Source: Promethearchaeota archaeon (lineage in GTDB: Archaea > Asgardarchaeota > Lokiarchaeia > Sigynarchaeales > SOKP01). From it: a stretch of DNA of 34,860 nt. The position numbers and the translations under genes were made by a program. Of the stretch, positions 1-7,572 are shown in pieces. The stretch is from contig JAEOTL010000189.1 in assembly GCA_016839845.1 (NCBI GenBank), forward strand, positions 1-34,860, given 5' to 3'. The stretch's first letter is position 1, and every line of letters begins with the position of its first letter. Below the pieces are notes generated by a model that ran no database searches, had not been told where the DNA came from, and saw only the letters and a program-made list of their open reading frames with translations.

Positions 1-588
1 ATAAAAAAAAATGTATATCCTAATATTTCTGGATATAATCGAAATTCTTGATTATTAACAATTCAAGTTTATCCAACTTTTTGCTTTTCATTCTTCTCAT
101 TTTTTTAAACCTCGTTTTTTGGTTTTTTTTTTTGATTTTTTTTGTGTAATTTATTATAAGTTGTGTATATAATTTTGTTATCGTGATAAAAATTTAAAAA
201 AAATAAAAATTTAAAATTTTTGTGCGAAATACATATTTTTGATGATTATTAGTTCCCTTCCATCCAATTTTTTTGATTTCATTTTTTTTTTTCACTTTTT
301 TTTGTTTTTTTGTTGTGTACTGATCATAAGTTGGTACACATCATATATAAATGTTTCGCAAAAAAGTGTGTATACTTTTTTATGAAAAGTGGGGGATTGC
401 GATAAGAAGGCTTCTATTCATGGTTTGTTCGTTGTGTATTGATTACAAAAAAAAAAAATAAAAAATAAAATTTTCCTGCTAGAAGTTCATTCTGGGATTA
501 AGGTTTTTGACAAAAACTTAAAAATTTCGAATAGAATTATATTATGATGCCTTTTCATCATTATTAATTATAGAGAGTAGATTTTTCT
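1..588. other. AT-rich intergenic region with repeated promoter-like motifs
   Basis: No credible coding region is visible. The stretch is dominated by long T and A runs, for example around 111-150, 281-311 and 449-470. Three related copies of a GTTGTGTA-type motif lie near 141-163, 312-334 and 431-445. A TATA-like sequence lies at 343-351. The region probably holds the promoter of the GTPase gene that follows, and perhaps one for a gene to the left of the window. Confidence 0.5.
312..351 (+). promoter_or_regulatory. 7-bp inverted repeat next to a TATA-like box
   Basis: TGTGTAC at 314-320 and GTACACA at 334-340 form a perfect 7-bp inverted repeat around a 13-bp spacer. It is followed at once by CATATATAAATG, which resembles an archaeal TATA box. 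A repressor-type operator touching a TATA box is a plausible reading. If it drives the GTPase gene the leader would be about 210 nt, which is long, so the real target is uncertain. Confidence 0.35.
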
Positions 589-1545
589 ATGGTTCGGTAT
601 ACAGCAGATCATAAAGTACATATTAAAATTCTCTATGTTGGAATTGCGGAATCTGGAAAAAGTACGATTATAAAGACACTTATTCGCATATATGAGGGAT
701 TAAGAAAAAAGGATGCTTATCCTCCGTCGGAAGGAGTATTGTATCCCTCTAGGAACTTGGATCAACGCCCCCACGATGGATTTTTCAGGGGCTCTGTCTG
801 GTTTGATACCAGACTAGTCTTAAGGATTGGCAATGCATTTTTTCATGTGTATAGCGTTTCTGGTCAAAGAAGATTTTCTCCTTTAAGAAAGAAAATTTTT
901 GATGGCACTGATGGTGTAATCTTTGTCGTGGATTCCCGAGTATCTTGTTTTGAAGATAATATAGAATCCTTAAGGGTATTAAAGGAGATGGCACAAGAAA
1001 GATTAATAAGAGAAATACCTTTGGTGATAATGTTACATAAGCAAGATCTATATGATGTAATTGGAGAGGAGGATTTCAAACAGGTATTAAAGGATGAAAA
1101 ACTATGGTATGATCCGGACCATGAACTCCACAGTCGAAATCCTCTAATTTTTGAAACCTACGTACGACCCAACAAGACACAAAATATCAATCGCAGTTTC
1201 TTAGAGTGTGCGAGACAATCGATAAAAGATATGGATAGATATTTAAAGCCTAGGATTACATATTCGGAAAAACAATGGGTAATTGATTACATCCTAAAAA
1301 GGGAGGCGCTTCTCGCTAAGAAAAAAATAGAAAAGTTTAAAGCAGACTACAAGATTACAGACGAACAAATCGAGCGACGAAGGAAAGAAATAGCAAAGAT
1401 TAAAAGTATCGAGCTACGATTAAAAGAAAGAGAGAAAAATCAGAGAATACGAGAGAACCTAAAAAAAACGGCAATATTTTGGATTATTTTTGGAACTATG
1501 GGGTTAATATTTTTCCTTTTATTATGCTTTTATGATATTTTCTGA
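589..1545 (+). CDS. MglA/Arf-like small GTPase with coiled-coil and C-terminal membrane anchor
   Basis: The protein has a P-loop at residues 18-26 (G-I-A-E-S-G-K-S-T), a switch II motif Y-S-V-S-G-Q ending at residue 93, and a base-recognition motif H-K-Q-D at 150-153 in place of N-K-x-D. The Asp normally found in the DxxG motif is Ser (residue 89). This resembles bacterial MglA proteins, which have T-V-P-G-Q there, and the following segment (D-G-V-I-F-V-V-D-S) also fits MglA. The GTPase domain covers about residues 10-220. A lysine/glutamate-rich helix, probably a coiled coil, follows at about 225-290, and one hydrophobic segment at about 292-314 ends the protein. It is therefore probably a tail-anchored cytosolic switch protein. 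No ribosome binding site is obvious before the ATG. The convergent neighbour encodes a Roadblock protein, the usual partner of MglA-type GTPases. GTPase assignment is firm; partner and role are inferred. Confidence 0.85.
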   Translation: MVRYTADHKVHIKILYVGIAESGKSTIIKTLIRIYEGLRKKDAYPPSEGVLYPSRNLDQRPHDGFFRGSVWFDTRLVLRIGNAFFHVYSVSGQRRFSPLRKKIFDGTDGVIFVVDSRVSCFEDNIESLRVLKEMAQERLIREIPLVIMLHKQDLYDVIGEEDFKQVLKDEKLWYDPDHELHSRNPLIFETYVRPNKTQNINRSFLECARQSIKDMDRYLKPRITYSEKQWVIDYILKREALLAKKKIEKFKADYKITDEQIERRRKEIAKIKSIELRLKEREKNQRIRENLKKTAIFWIIFGTMGLIFFLLLCFYDIF

Positions 1546-1666
1546 ATAACTTCTTGGTAATTCACTAACCTCATTTATCACTTAAAAATTCAAAAAAGAA
1601 TTATATTCTATTGGCTGGCATAAAATATATATATGTAGGAATACTTGGGGCTCAATTCTCCTCTCT

Positions 1667-1782
1667 TAGATGTGGATTTAAAATTTCCAGAACATCAAAT
1701 AAATCATAACTTATTTGAAATTGAAAATGATAATGGTCCACCATACAAAATTATAAATAAGGACCAAAAAAAGGAAAATTAG
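1667..1782 (+). pseudogene. Partial copy of the 3' part of the small ORF at 3007-3249
   Basis: This stretch reads D-V-D-L-K-F-P-E-H-Q-I-N and continues to a stop at 1780-1782. It matches the end of the ORF at 3046-3248 almost base for base. Relative to that copy it lacks 90 nt (3064-3153), an in-frame loss whose ends fall near short TTCC repeats. There is no start codon or credible 5' part, so it looks like a gene remnant left by duplication or recombination around the Roadblock gene. Confidence 0.6.
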
Positions 1783-1801
1783 TCCGAAACAAGGGTTACC
1801 A

Positions 1802-2389
1802 CTATATTACCTTTTTTTTACATACATGGCAAATGGATTGCCCTTCTGATATAATACTTCCACAATTCTTACAGTATGGTTTATCCCCCAGATCTTCTTT
1901 ATGTGTATGTCGCTTCAGCTGCGCTTGACCTGAGCGTCCCAAATCTCCGGGAGGGGAAGGAGGTTTGAAGACAGATGGATAAGGTAATTCATAATCAGAG
2001 TCATCAATATCCTTACCTAATAACAAAATCTTGAAAGGTTTTTGCAAAATTAAAAACTTTGCAATTTCCGTTGCAGCCCTTTTCAAATCTAGCATTACCA
2101 AACCCAAACGTGAATTAATATCTAAGTATGCGGTTAAAACAGCATCGGAACCCGCCTTTAATGATAACATGTATCCATCACGCCCTTTTAATAAGACCTC
2201 TCCCATATCCCCCATAGTAAGGTTTCTTTCAGCAGATAAGTAAAGTTCCACAGTTGTGGATGCTGCTAATCCTTCATCCATTCCAGGCGGGAGCGCCGAT
2301 GCCAGGTGTTGGCCATCCATTGACGCGACAATTACGCCTTTTATATCTGGACTCGATAATGGAATTCTCTTCACACTCATTATATTCAT
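1802..2389 (-). CDS. Roadblock/LC7-domain protein with C-terminal zinc ribbon
   Basis: Residues of about 10-115 have the Roadblock/LC7 pattern: a beta strand ending in G-V-I-V-A-S-M-D-G, a central helix, then strands around V-L-L-K-G-R-D-G-Y and A-V-L-T-A-Y-L, and a closing helix. Proteins of this fold (MglB, Ragulator subunits, dynein light chain LC7) bind Ras-like GTPases and can act as activators or scaffolds. A proline-rich linker of about 130-165 leads to a four-cysteine zinc ribbon (C173, C176, C187, C190). The gene faces the MglA-like GTPase gene across a 256-nt gap, which supports a functional pair by analogy with MglA/MglB. No signal peptide or membrane segment is seen, so it should be cytosolic. 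The start is the first ATG; an ATG three codons later is an alternative. Confidence 0.8.
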   Translation of the reverse strand: MNIMSVKRIPLSSPDIKGVIVASMDGQHLASALPPGMDEGLAASTTVELYLSAERNLTMGDMGEVLLKGRDGYMLSLKAGSDAVLTAYLDINSRLGLVMLDLKRAATEIAKFLILQKPFKILLLGKDIDDSDYELPYPSVFKPPSPPGDLGRSGQAQLKRHTHKEDLGDKPYCKNCGSIISEGQSICHVCKKKVI

Positions 2390-2455
2390 ATTATTAGAAT
2401 TACCTTAAGTATTTTTATATAGAAAGTCGAAAAAAAGATTGCAAAATCAGTTTGA

Positions 2456-2471
2456 TCGTTGTGTATTGATT
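2456..2471 (+). promoter_or_regulatory. Second copy of the 16-bp motif TCGTTGTGTATTGATT
   Basis: This 16-mer is identical to the one at 429-444. It lies in the divergent gap between the Roadblock gene and the zinc-ribbon gene, about 70 nt upstream of the Roadblock start. Finding the same word upstream of two neighbouring genes suggests a shared regulatory element, although the low base complexity calls for caution. Confidence 0.3.
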
Positions 2472-2522
2472 GTACTTGTTCTGTATGTAATGGTAAAGGA
2501 CACGGGAAGGGGAGGAGATAAA

Positions 2523-2683
2523 ATGGTGGATGAATACCCCATCTGAATATTTAAAAGGGTAATAAATCCCAAAGAACTTCTAAAAGAATAATACCTAAAC
2601 AACTCAAAAATTACCTTACAGGTGTAAAAAAAATTTTTAAAAAAAATAAGCTTAATAGAGTTAATAAAGGACTATATAGAAAT
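2523..2683 (+). other. Possible decayed 5' end of the zinc-ribbon gene
   Basis: The frame of the next gene is open from 2555 but holds no ATG or GTG before TTG 2684. A good ATG at 2523 starts M-V-D-E-Y-P and then stops. Protein-like pieces continue in other frames: S-E-Y-L-K-G at 2542-2559, N-P-K-E-L-L-K at 2565-2585, and R-I-I-P-K-Q-L-K-N-Y in the downstream frame from 2585. Joined, these would add about 50 residues. Single-base slips at A and C runs explain each break. Either the gene is decaying or the assembly has homopolymer errors. Confidence 0.4.
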
Positions 2684-3025
2684 TTGATTGTTGAAAAATC
2701 GGATTTTATCCCCACAAAAGTCATTCTAAAAGAAATAGGAGAGGTTTCAACAAAAATCAAGGAGCGTTCTCTTGGGTCAAAAGAGGATGTAGCTACTCGA
2801 GAGTTGATTAGACAAGCGAAAGGCATGAGAGCAGATGCGATTATTAACTTTTCTCAGGGTAAGAGAAACTCTCGCTCGAAAATAACTATCTACCAAGGGC
2901 TTGCGGTCACAACCAAAGATATTGCCAAAATCCAAGAAATATTAGATTTAGATGTGTGCTGGAATTGCGGTAAAGAGAGAGAAAAGCACCATCGTTATTG
3001 CTCATTATGTGGTACAAAGCTATAA
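2684..3025 (+). CDS. Small protein with YbjQ-like domain and C-terminal zinc ribbon
   Basis: About 113 residues. The first 80 contain the pattern S-D-F-I-P followed by E-I-G-E-V-S and a helix ending in A-K-G-M-R-A-D-A-I-I-N-F, which resembles the YbjQ/UPF0145 fold (a small oligomeric domain of unclear function). The last 22 residues form a zinc ribbon with C92, C95, C106 and C109. It is probably cytosolic. The start codon given is TTG, and the reading frame is open well upstream of it, so the true N-terminus is probably longer or broken (see 2523-2683). The next ORF overlaps its end by about 19 nt in another frame. YbjQ-like assignment is tentative; the zinc ribbon is clear. Confidence 0.6.
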   Translation: MIVEKSDFIPTKVILKEIGEVSTKIKERSLGSKEDVATRELIRQAKGMRADAIINFSQGKRNSRSKITIYQGLAVTTKDIAKIQEILDLDVCWNCGKEREKHHRYCSLCGTKL

Positions 3026-3249
3026 TTCTTTTGTATGCTATTCAAGATGTGGATTTAGAATTTTCCTCAGTCTCTCGTTGGGGGAGAAAAAGGAAATTTA
3101 GAGTAAAACTTGGCATTTGGGGCTATGGTGGAAACAGTTATGGCCCGATCGTTCCAGAACATCAAATAAATCAAAACTCATTTGAAATTGAAAATGATAA
3201 TGGTCCACAATATAAAATTATAAATAAGGACCAAAAACAGGAAGAATGA
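3007..3249 (+). CDS. Small ORF of unknown function, partly duplicated in the window
   Basis: An 80-residue frame from ATG 3007, overlapping the end of the zinc-ribbon gene. I do not recognise it. It has an Arg/Lys-rich middle followed by a Gly-rich segment and a polar tail (E-N-D-N-G-P, then lysine-rich). Support for coding comes from the partial copy at 1667-1782, where the frame is kept across a 90-nt deletion. It may instead be the C-terminal part of a longer protein that has lost its frame. No ribosome binding site is clear. Confidence 0.35.
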   Translation: MWYKAIILLYAIQDVDLEFSSVSRWGRKRKFRVKLGIWGYGGNSYGPIVPEHQINQNSFEIENDNGPQYKIINKDQKQEE

Positions 3250-3332
3250 TTTGTTAGTTTTCACAATTTAGGTGATTTTTGGGCTTTATACTTTTATCAG
3301 AAAAATGACTAAAAACCTATTTAGCCCCTAAA

Positions 3333-3839
3333 CTAGGGATTTTTGGTTCGGGTAGCAATTTTTTCATTTTCCGTATAATATCGTTCGTTTTTCCGGAAAT
3401 CGTAGAAATCATACAAATTTTTGGCAATGAACAGTGACCATGCACCAATTAGAACATAGAAGACCCCGGTAAGATCAAGGGAGAAACTTGCTGACTCCAA
3501 TACCACATTAATTTTTCCGAGTTGTGCAGTGATCCCAAAATATACGAGTAACAGCACAGAACTCAGTAAATTAAGTATACCACGCCCTGCAGAATACTTG
3601 GGGTATCGAAACACAAAAAATCGCGAACACGTCATCAAGATTCCAATACCAATCATAGAAATCAGGACAACTTTAAACCTCAAACTAAGGGAGGATGGAA
3701 GATTATCAACAGATACGTCAAATCGAACATAGCTGATAACAGGGAGAATAACTGTAAAAATAAACATTAAGACCGTGCTGGTGATTTGTATTATGAAAGT
3801 CCGTGAAAGATTTACGCGTATGGTTGGAATAAGAGACAC
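3333..3839 (-). CDS. Membrane protein with four predicted transmembrane segments
   Basis: The protein has four hydrophobic segments separated by short loops and a polar, charged C-terminus (Y-D-F-R-K-N-E-R). I do not recognise a family. The frame is open to GTG 3872, which would overlap the upstream gene by 32 nt. I chose GTG 3839 because it lies one base after the TGA of the upstream gene (TGAGGTG), a typical translational coupling arrangement, and gives a normal short cytosolic N-terminus before the first membrane segment. It is the last gene of the leftward run LRR, single-pass protein, four-pass protein, so the last two probably work as a pair in the membrane. Confidence 0.65.
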   Translation of the reverse strand: MSLIPTIRVNLSRTFIIQITSTVLMFIFTVILPVISYVRFDVSVDNLPSSLSLRFKVVLISMIGIGILMTCSRFFVFRYPKYSAGRGILNLLSSVLLLVYFGITAQLGKINVVLESASFSLDLTGVFYVLIGAWSLFIAKNLYDFYDFRKNERYYTENEKIATRTKNP

Positions 3840-3840
3840 C

Positions 3841-4404
3841 TCAAAGGTCAAATATATTGATATTAAACTCACTGAAGCTGAACTTGATTAATCCGAGAAA
3901 ATATCGACCATGAAAGGAGAAATCAAGGAAATAATAGACATTTTCGGTTATATCGACATTTTCATGAAAAATAGCGAGGGGTGCTATTAAGAAATCGGTG
4001 AATTTACCCTCAATTTTTTCATCCAAGTTTTTAAATGCTTTGCACTTTAGCCCTGTCACAGATTTTTGGAAGACGAGGGAGGTAAGATTTGCATGATTTG
4101 ATTCGTTTATATAATTTATCCGTAATTCCAAATCGATGCTTAATTGGGTGATTTCATATATACTGGGATTGCGAATAACATAAGGGATCTCGACTGTCAT
4201 AGCACTAGGAGTATAGATATCGAGATCTACGTAGATATAACCTGAGGGTATACTGATACTAGATAGTATCCTTGAAAAACCTACAATCCCAATAGCACAA
4301 AGAATCGAAACAGTCTGTCCAAGAACTAGGGCTGTAAGGAGAAGACAGGTACTGATTTTCCGAGAGGTTCTCAAATTCTTAAATTTCAAGATGAATTGGT
4401 TCAT
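3841..4404 (-). CDS. Membrane-anchored protein with one extracytoplasmic beta-rich domain
   Basis: About 187 residues. A positively charged N-terminus is followed by one hydrophobic segment at about 17-45, probably an uncleaved signal anchor. The remainder (about 50-187) is beta-strand-like with sequons such as N-E-S and N-L-T, suggesting an outward-facing domain. A GGTGAT ribosome binding site lies just upstream of the ATG. It starts 11 nt after the leucine-rich-repeat gene and is coupled to the four-pass membrane protein downstream. No family recognised; the layout recalls archaeal secreted immunoglobulin-like domains, but this is not certain. Confidence 0.65.
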   Translation of the reverse strand: MNQFILKFKNLRTSRKISTCLLLTALVLGQTVSILCAIGIVGFSRILSSISIPSGYIYVDLDIYTPSAMTVEIPYVIRNPSIYEITQLSIDLELRINYINESNHANLTSLVFQKSVTGLKCKAFKNLDEKIEGKFTDFLIAPLAIFHENVDITENVYYFLDFSFHGRYFLGLIKFSFSEFNINIFDL

Positions 4405-4415
4405 GGTTAGATCAC

Positions 4416-5369
4416 CTAAGTAATAAGATCATTGTCGTCGCCGTCATCTAGGTATTCAGAATATTCAGACTTAAAATGTGGGCCTGTTAAGTCAACTTTA
4501 TCCTTTATTAAGCGAAGTTGCGCTTTGGTAAGAGGGTTGTTAAAAAGAAAGACGGTGCATCCATAGAGAGGTTCGATTCCCTCAAGGTCTGAAATCTGGT
4601 TGTGAGAAAGATCGATTTCCTGAAGCCCAGTTAAGGTCTCAACGCCTTCGATTTTGGTTATTCTGTTCCCACAGAGATGCAGTGACCAAAGTTTCGTAAA
4701 GTCCTCTAATTCTTCTATTTTTTCAATCAGATTAAAGCTGAGATCTAATCGACTTAAATTTTTTAATGAAGTTAATCCTTTAATTTTAGAGATTTTATTC
4801 CCGGAAAGATTAAGATTAAATACTTTTTTTAGCAAATTAAGACCTTCTATAACAGATATCTTATTTCCACCCAAGTTTAGGCGCCCTAAATTCGAGAGGC
4901 TCTCAAGTCCATATATTTTCGTTATCTGATTATGACTCAGATCTAAACTTGTTAGATTCTTTAGATTTTCCAAACCCTCAATTTGTGATATATTCCCAAT
5001 TAACCTCAAATGAGTCAAATTTACTAATGCATCTAATCCCTCAATTTTAGAGATCTTATTTCCTAATGTCAGGTGAGTCAATTTTGAGAGATTTTCCAAA
5101 CACCTTATTTCTGAGACGTGGTCCCCTAAAAACAAAACTTTTAGATTTTTAAGAGTCTCAAGACCTTTAAGGTCGGAAATCATATTCTCGCGTAAATCTA
5201 GAAATCCTAAATCAGTAAGTTCCAAAAGCCCTTCAATTTCATCAATACTTCTAATTCCCTTACGACTCAAACGTAGTGACCGTAATGCTTCCCTCTCAAG
5301 TCCATAATTTTGGTAATGGGTGGTTACTTCGTATTTTTTGCCCTGGAATATAACATGATTCATACTCAT
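4416..5369 (-). CDS. Leucine-rich repeat protein (SDS22/internalin-like repeats)
   Basis: Roughly eleven consecutive leucine-rich repeats of 21-22 residues fill most of the protein, with the pattern L-x-x-L-x-L-x-x-N-x-I-x-x-I-x-G-L; good examples are L-D-L-S-H-N-Q-I-T-K-I and L-N-L-S-G-N-K-I-S-K-I. Such repeats form a curved binding surface, usually for protein partners. There is no signal peptide or membrane segment, so it is probably cytosolic. An acidic tail (D-D-G-D-D-N-D) ends the protein. The frame extends to GTG 5384, but GTGATG there looks like a ribosome binding site for the ATG at 5369 (ATG 5363 is the next choice). It heads the group of three leftward genes and could recruit a partner to the two membrane proteins that follow; this is inference. 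Confidence 0.85.
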   Translation of the reverse strand: MSMNHVIFQGKKYEVTTHYQNYGLEREALRSLRLSRKGIRSIDEIEGLLELTDLGFLDLRENMISDLKGLETLKNLKVLFLGDHVSEIRCLENLSKLTHLTLGNKISKIEGLDALVNLTHLRLIGNISQIEGLENLKNLTSLDLSHNQITKIYGLESLSNLGRLNLGGNKISVIEGLNLLKKVFNLNLSGNKISKIKGLTSLKNLSRLDLSFNLIEKIEELEDFTKLWSLHLCGNRITKIEGVETLTGLQEIDLSHNQISDLEGIEPLYGCTVFLFNNPLTKAQLRLIKDKVDLTGPHFKSEYSEYLDDGDDNDLIT

Positions 5370-5460
5370 AATAAGGATCATCACAAATTTAAATCTTTTG
5401 GGTCTTAAGAATTAATGAATTGCCTTCACTTATAATTATCGCATATCTACTCTGTATTAA

Positions 5461-6153
5461 TTAATTCAGCATCTTATTTGGACCATGTTTTTTCATTTTC
5501 CGATACATCGAAAGGCTAAACCCAGCATTCACAAATAAAATTAGCCCCACTGCAGAAATCAATAGAAAAAACGCCGTAGTGTTAATATTCCATATACGCC
5601 TAGCTCCAGCAAGCATTGTTATTACAATTAAAGGAGTCAACATGGCAATAATTCTCGTCGTAAACTTATTAGTTAGTAAATATTTCACTTGCTCTTCAGG
5701 AATCTGAAGACTTTGAAAAATATTACCAGAGCTTGCAGTGTTGATAGTTTCGTCAATGATGCTATCCTTTATTAGGTTCTCATAGCTATTAACTATATCC
5801 AGTCTCTTAATAGAGCAATTTTCAATTTGGTTTCGTGAACAATTACGAATAAACAAGACAGTAGAAAATCTACCTTCCTTTATTGTAAATTGGGAACATT
5901 TCTCGAGTCGCAGCCTGTCAATAGTGCAATTTATAAAGCTTATATTCTGACATCTTTTCATGATAAGAAAGCTAAAACTGCAACCTTTAAACTGTAGATG
6001 GTATGAAGAATTATTAATCTGCAGGTCTTGAGGGAGTGAATCGGTTGGCCCGATAATGAGGGGGTCATTCTGGGTTCCCTTTCCTTTATTACTTGAGAAG
6101 GGGTACAATTTTTCAGGTCCACCTTCTTTTAAATTGTAGTACTCTTTTATCAT
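5461..6153 (-). CDS. Beta-helix-like protein with two C-terminal membrane segments
   Basis: About 230 residues. The N-terminal part has a G-K-G-T-Q-N-D-P-L-I-I motif, also found at the start of other right-handed beta-helix proteins, followed by short strand repeats rich in N and C (for example N-C-T-I-D-R-L and N-C-S-I-K-R-L) at about 50-155. Two hydrophobic segments lie at about 168-185 and 193-215, ending in a basic tail. The repeat region is short for a full beta-helix. A GGGTGAG ribosome binding site precedes the ATG. A truncated copy of its first 32 codons lies just upstream (6174-6272), and a longer relative lies at 23861-24844. The helix may sit on either side of the membrane; no signal peptide is seen at the N-terminus, so the cytosolic side is more likely. 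Confidence 0.7.
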   Translation of the reverse strand: MIKEYYNLKEGGPEKLYPFSSNKGKGTQNDPLIIGPTDSLPQDLQINNSSYHLQFKGCSFSFLIMKRCQNISFINCTIDRLRLEKCSQFTIKEGRFSTVLFIRNCSRNQIENCSIKRLDIVNSYENLIKDSIIDETINTASSGNIFQSLQIPEEQVKYLLTNKFTTRIIAMLTPLIVITMLAGARRIWNINTTAFFLLISAVGLILFVNAGFSLSMYRKMKKHGPNKMLN

Positions 6154-6173
6154 TTACTTCTCACCCATATCTT

Positions 6174-6272
6174 TTAATAATAAACAGGATCATCTTGAGT
6201 TCCTTTTCCCTCATTATCAGAGGAAGCATACAGTTTTTCTGGTCCTCCTTCTTTTAAGTTAAAATATATCAT
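6174..6272 (-). pseudogene. Truncated duplicate of the start of the beta-helix gene
   Basis: An ATG at 6272 opens 32 codons that read L-K-E-G-G-P-E-K-L-Y and later G-K-G-T-Q-D-D-P-V before TAA at 6174. These match the first residues of the neighbouring 230-residue protein (L-K-E-G-G-P-E-K-L-Y, G-K-G-T-Q-N-D-P). The copy stops just where the beta-helix repeats should begin, 20 nt before the real start. It looks like a tandem duplication that lost its 3' part, or the join left by a deletion between two paralogs. Confidence 0.65.
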
Positions 6273-6326
6273 AATAGCACATTTATTTTAAATTCTGATT
6301 AATTAGATAAAAATCTTTGCATATCA

Positions 6327-7556
6327 TTAAGCTGCTGCAACAGCTTGAGCAAGCACATTTAGTAACGGTCCAGAAAAACCTAAAGCTATTCCTATTAACA
6401 TCAAAATTGATAACATCGTACCCATTTGCCTAAACCTCTTTATTTCAGGACGTTGGTCTTTTTCCCGTCCCCCACACTCATCACAAAATTTGGGGTTATC
6501 TCCCTTTGCCCAATCATCAGCGATATCATTGAGAACGTAAGCACTGTACTTTACTGCCATATCAAGATTCTCTTGTACTCTATCTTTAAAATCCCACTCC
6601 CATGAGGAAACTCTTGCTTGTTCATAGGTAGAATAATCAGTATAATAATCATATAAAACATCTGCGCTCCCTGCACTAGGCATTATATAGAAAGGTAATG
6701 GTTTCTTATAATAATCTACCTCAGAAATACCAAAATCCCAACGAGTATCAAAACTCACTAATTTCAACGCCGTGACTGATTTGACAGACATTATGGGGAA
6801 ATTCTGAGGGTAATTGAATACCTTTTCTCTGTCTTGTTTATCATTGGTAACTTCATGAACTGCCCTTTCAAAAGTGTCGGAAATATCACCAAGAGGACCT
6901 ACCGTATAGTTAGTATATGTATAAAATGGATTTATCCAATCATGAATCCAATCTCCTTGCCTTAATACATGGGGCCAACAAGCCATATCAGCCACCATGT
7001 GAAGGATTGCCCCCATATAGAAAGCAGCGGCATCACATTTTCCCTCTCTTAGATACTTCCTAGCCTTGTTTTCCAAAGACATTACTTGTGAAAAAAATGT
7101 AGGAAAACTCTTAATTCTCATTCGGTTTTCTCCTTCATCTTCATAAAAAGCTACGTTTGGGTGTAGTTCTCTTCCCGTACAATGTATACCATTTAGGGAT
7201 AGTTTGGTTACTTTCTTTGGATTCGAACCATCAGTTGAATCAGGAGCCTCAGTTCCAATCAAGAAAATCACTTTTCTTTTAGCAGTCCAAAAATAATTTT
7301 CATTTTCCCCTATCCACTTCAATCTAGCAGTAGAATCAGCCATGATCGCGTCTAAGGCTGCTTCGGCAATCCAGTCATGAGTACCATAATGATCCACATA
7401 CCAATTCTGAATTTCCGCCTCTGTCGCATAATTAGGATTAAAATGTTGAGAAAGTGGACCGTTTTTAAATGAAAGCACATCAATCACTAGAGGAACAAAG
7501 AGTAAAATAACTTCAAAAACAATCAAAACAACCAATATTTTTCGAGACTTTTTCAT
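6327..7556 (-). CDS. Zinc-dependent phospholipase C-like protein, membrane-anchored
   Basis: About 409 residues. An N-terminal hydrophobic segment (about 7-28) looks like a signal anchor, and a second segment lies near the C-terminus (about 383-404). Between them, G-T-H-D-W-I-A-E-A-A at 58-67 and H186-x3-D190-x5-H196 (in H-M-V-A-D-M-A-C-W-P-H) have the spacing of the metal ligands of bacterial zinc-dependent phospholipase C (His118, Asp122, His128 in the Bacillus enzyme). The last His/Glu pair is not obvious. A C-x2-C motif lies just before the second membrane segment. Enzymes of this family cut phospholipids or, in S1/P1 relatives, nucleic acids. The catalytic domain should face outward. It starts 16 nt after the giant surface-protein gene and is probably co-transcribed with it. 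Fold is fairly sure; substrate is not. Confidence 0.7.
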   Translation of the reverse strand: MKKSRKILVVLIVFEVILLFVPLVIDVLSFKNGPLSQHFNPNYATEAEIQNWYVDHYGTHDWIAEAALDAIMADSTARLKWIGENENYFWTAKRKVIFLIGTEAPDSTDGSNPKKVTKLSLNGIHCTGRELHPNVAFYEDEGENRMRIKSFPTFFSQVMSLENKARKYLREGKCDAAAFYMGAILHMVADMACWPHVLRQGDWIHDWINPFYTYTNYTVGPLGDISDTFERAVHEVTNDKQDREKVFNYPQNFPIMSVKSVTALKLVSFDTRWDFGISEVDYYKKPLPFYIMPSAGSADVLYDYYTDYSTYEQARVSSWEWDFKDRVQENLDMAVKYSAYVLNDIADDWAKGDNPKFCDECGGREKDQRPEIKRFRQMGTMLSILMLIGIALGFSGPLLNVLAQAVAAA

Positions 7557-7572
7557 TTTTTCTCATCTTTTT

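Noticed and set aside
100..310. Poly-T runs as transcription terminators
   Set aside because: T runs can stop archaeal transcription, but so many occur in this AT-rich gap, with no gene end in view, that no single one can be assigned.
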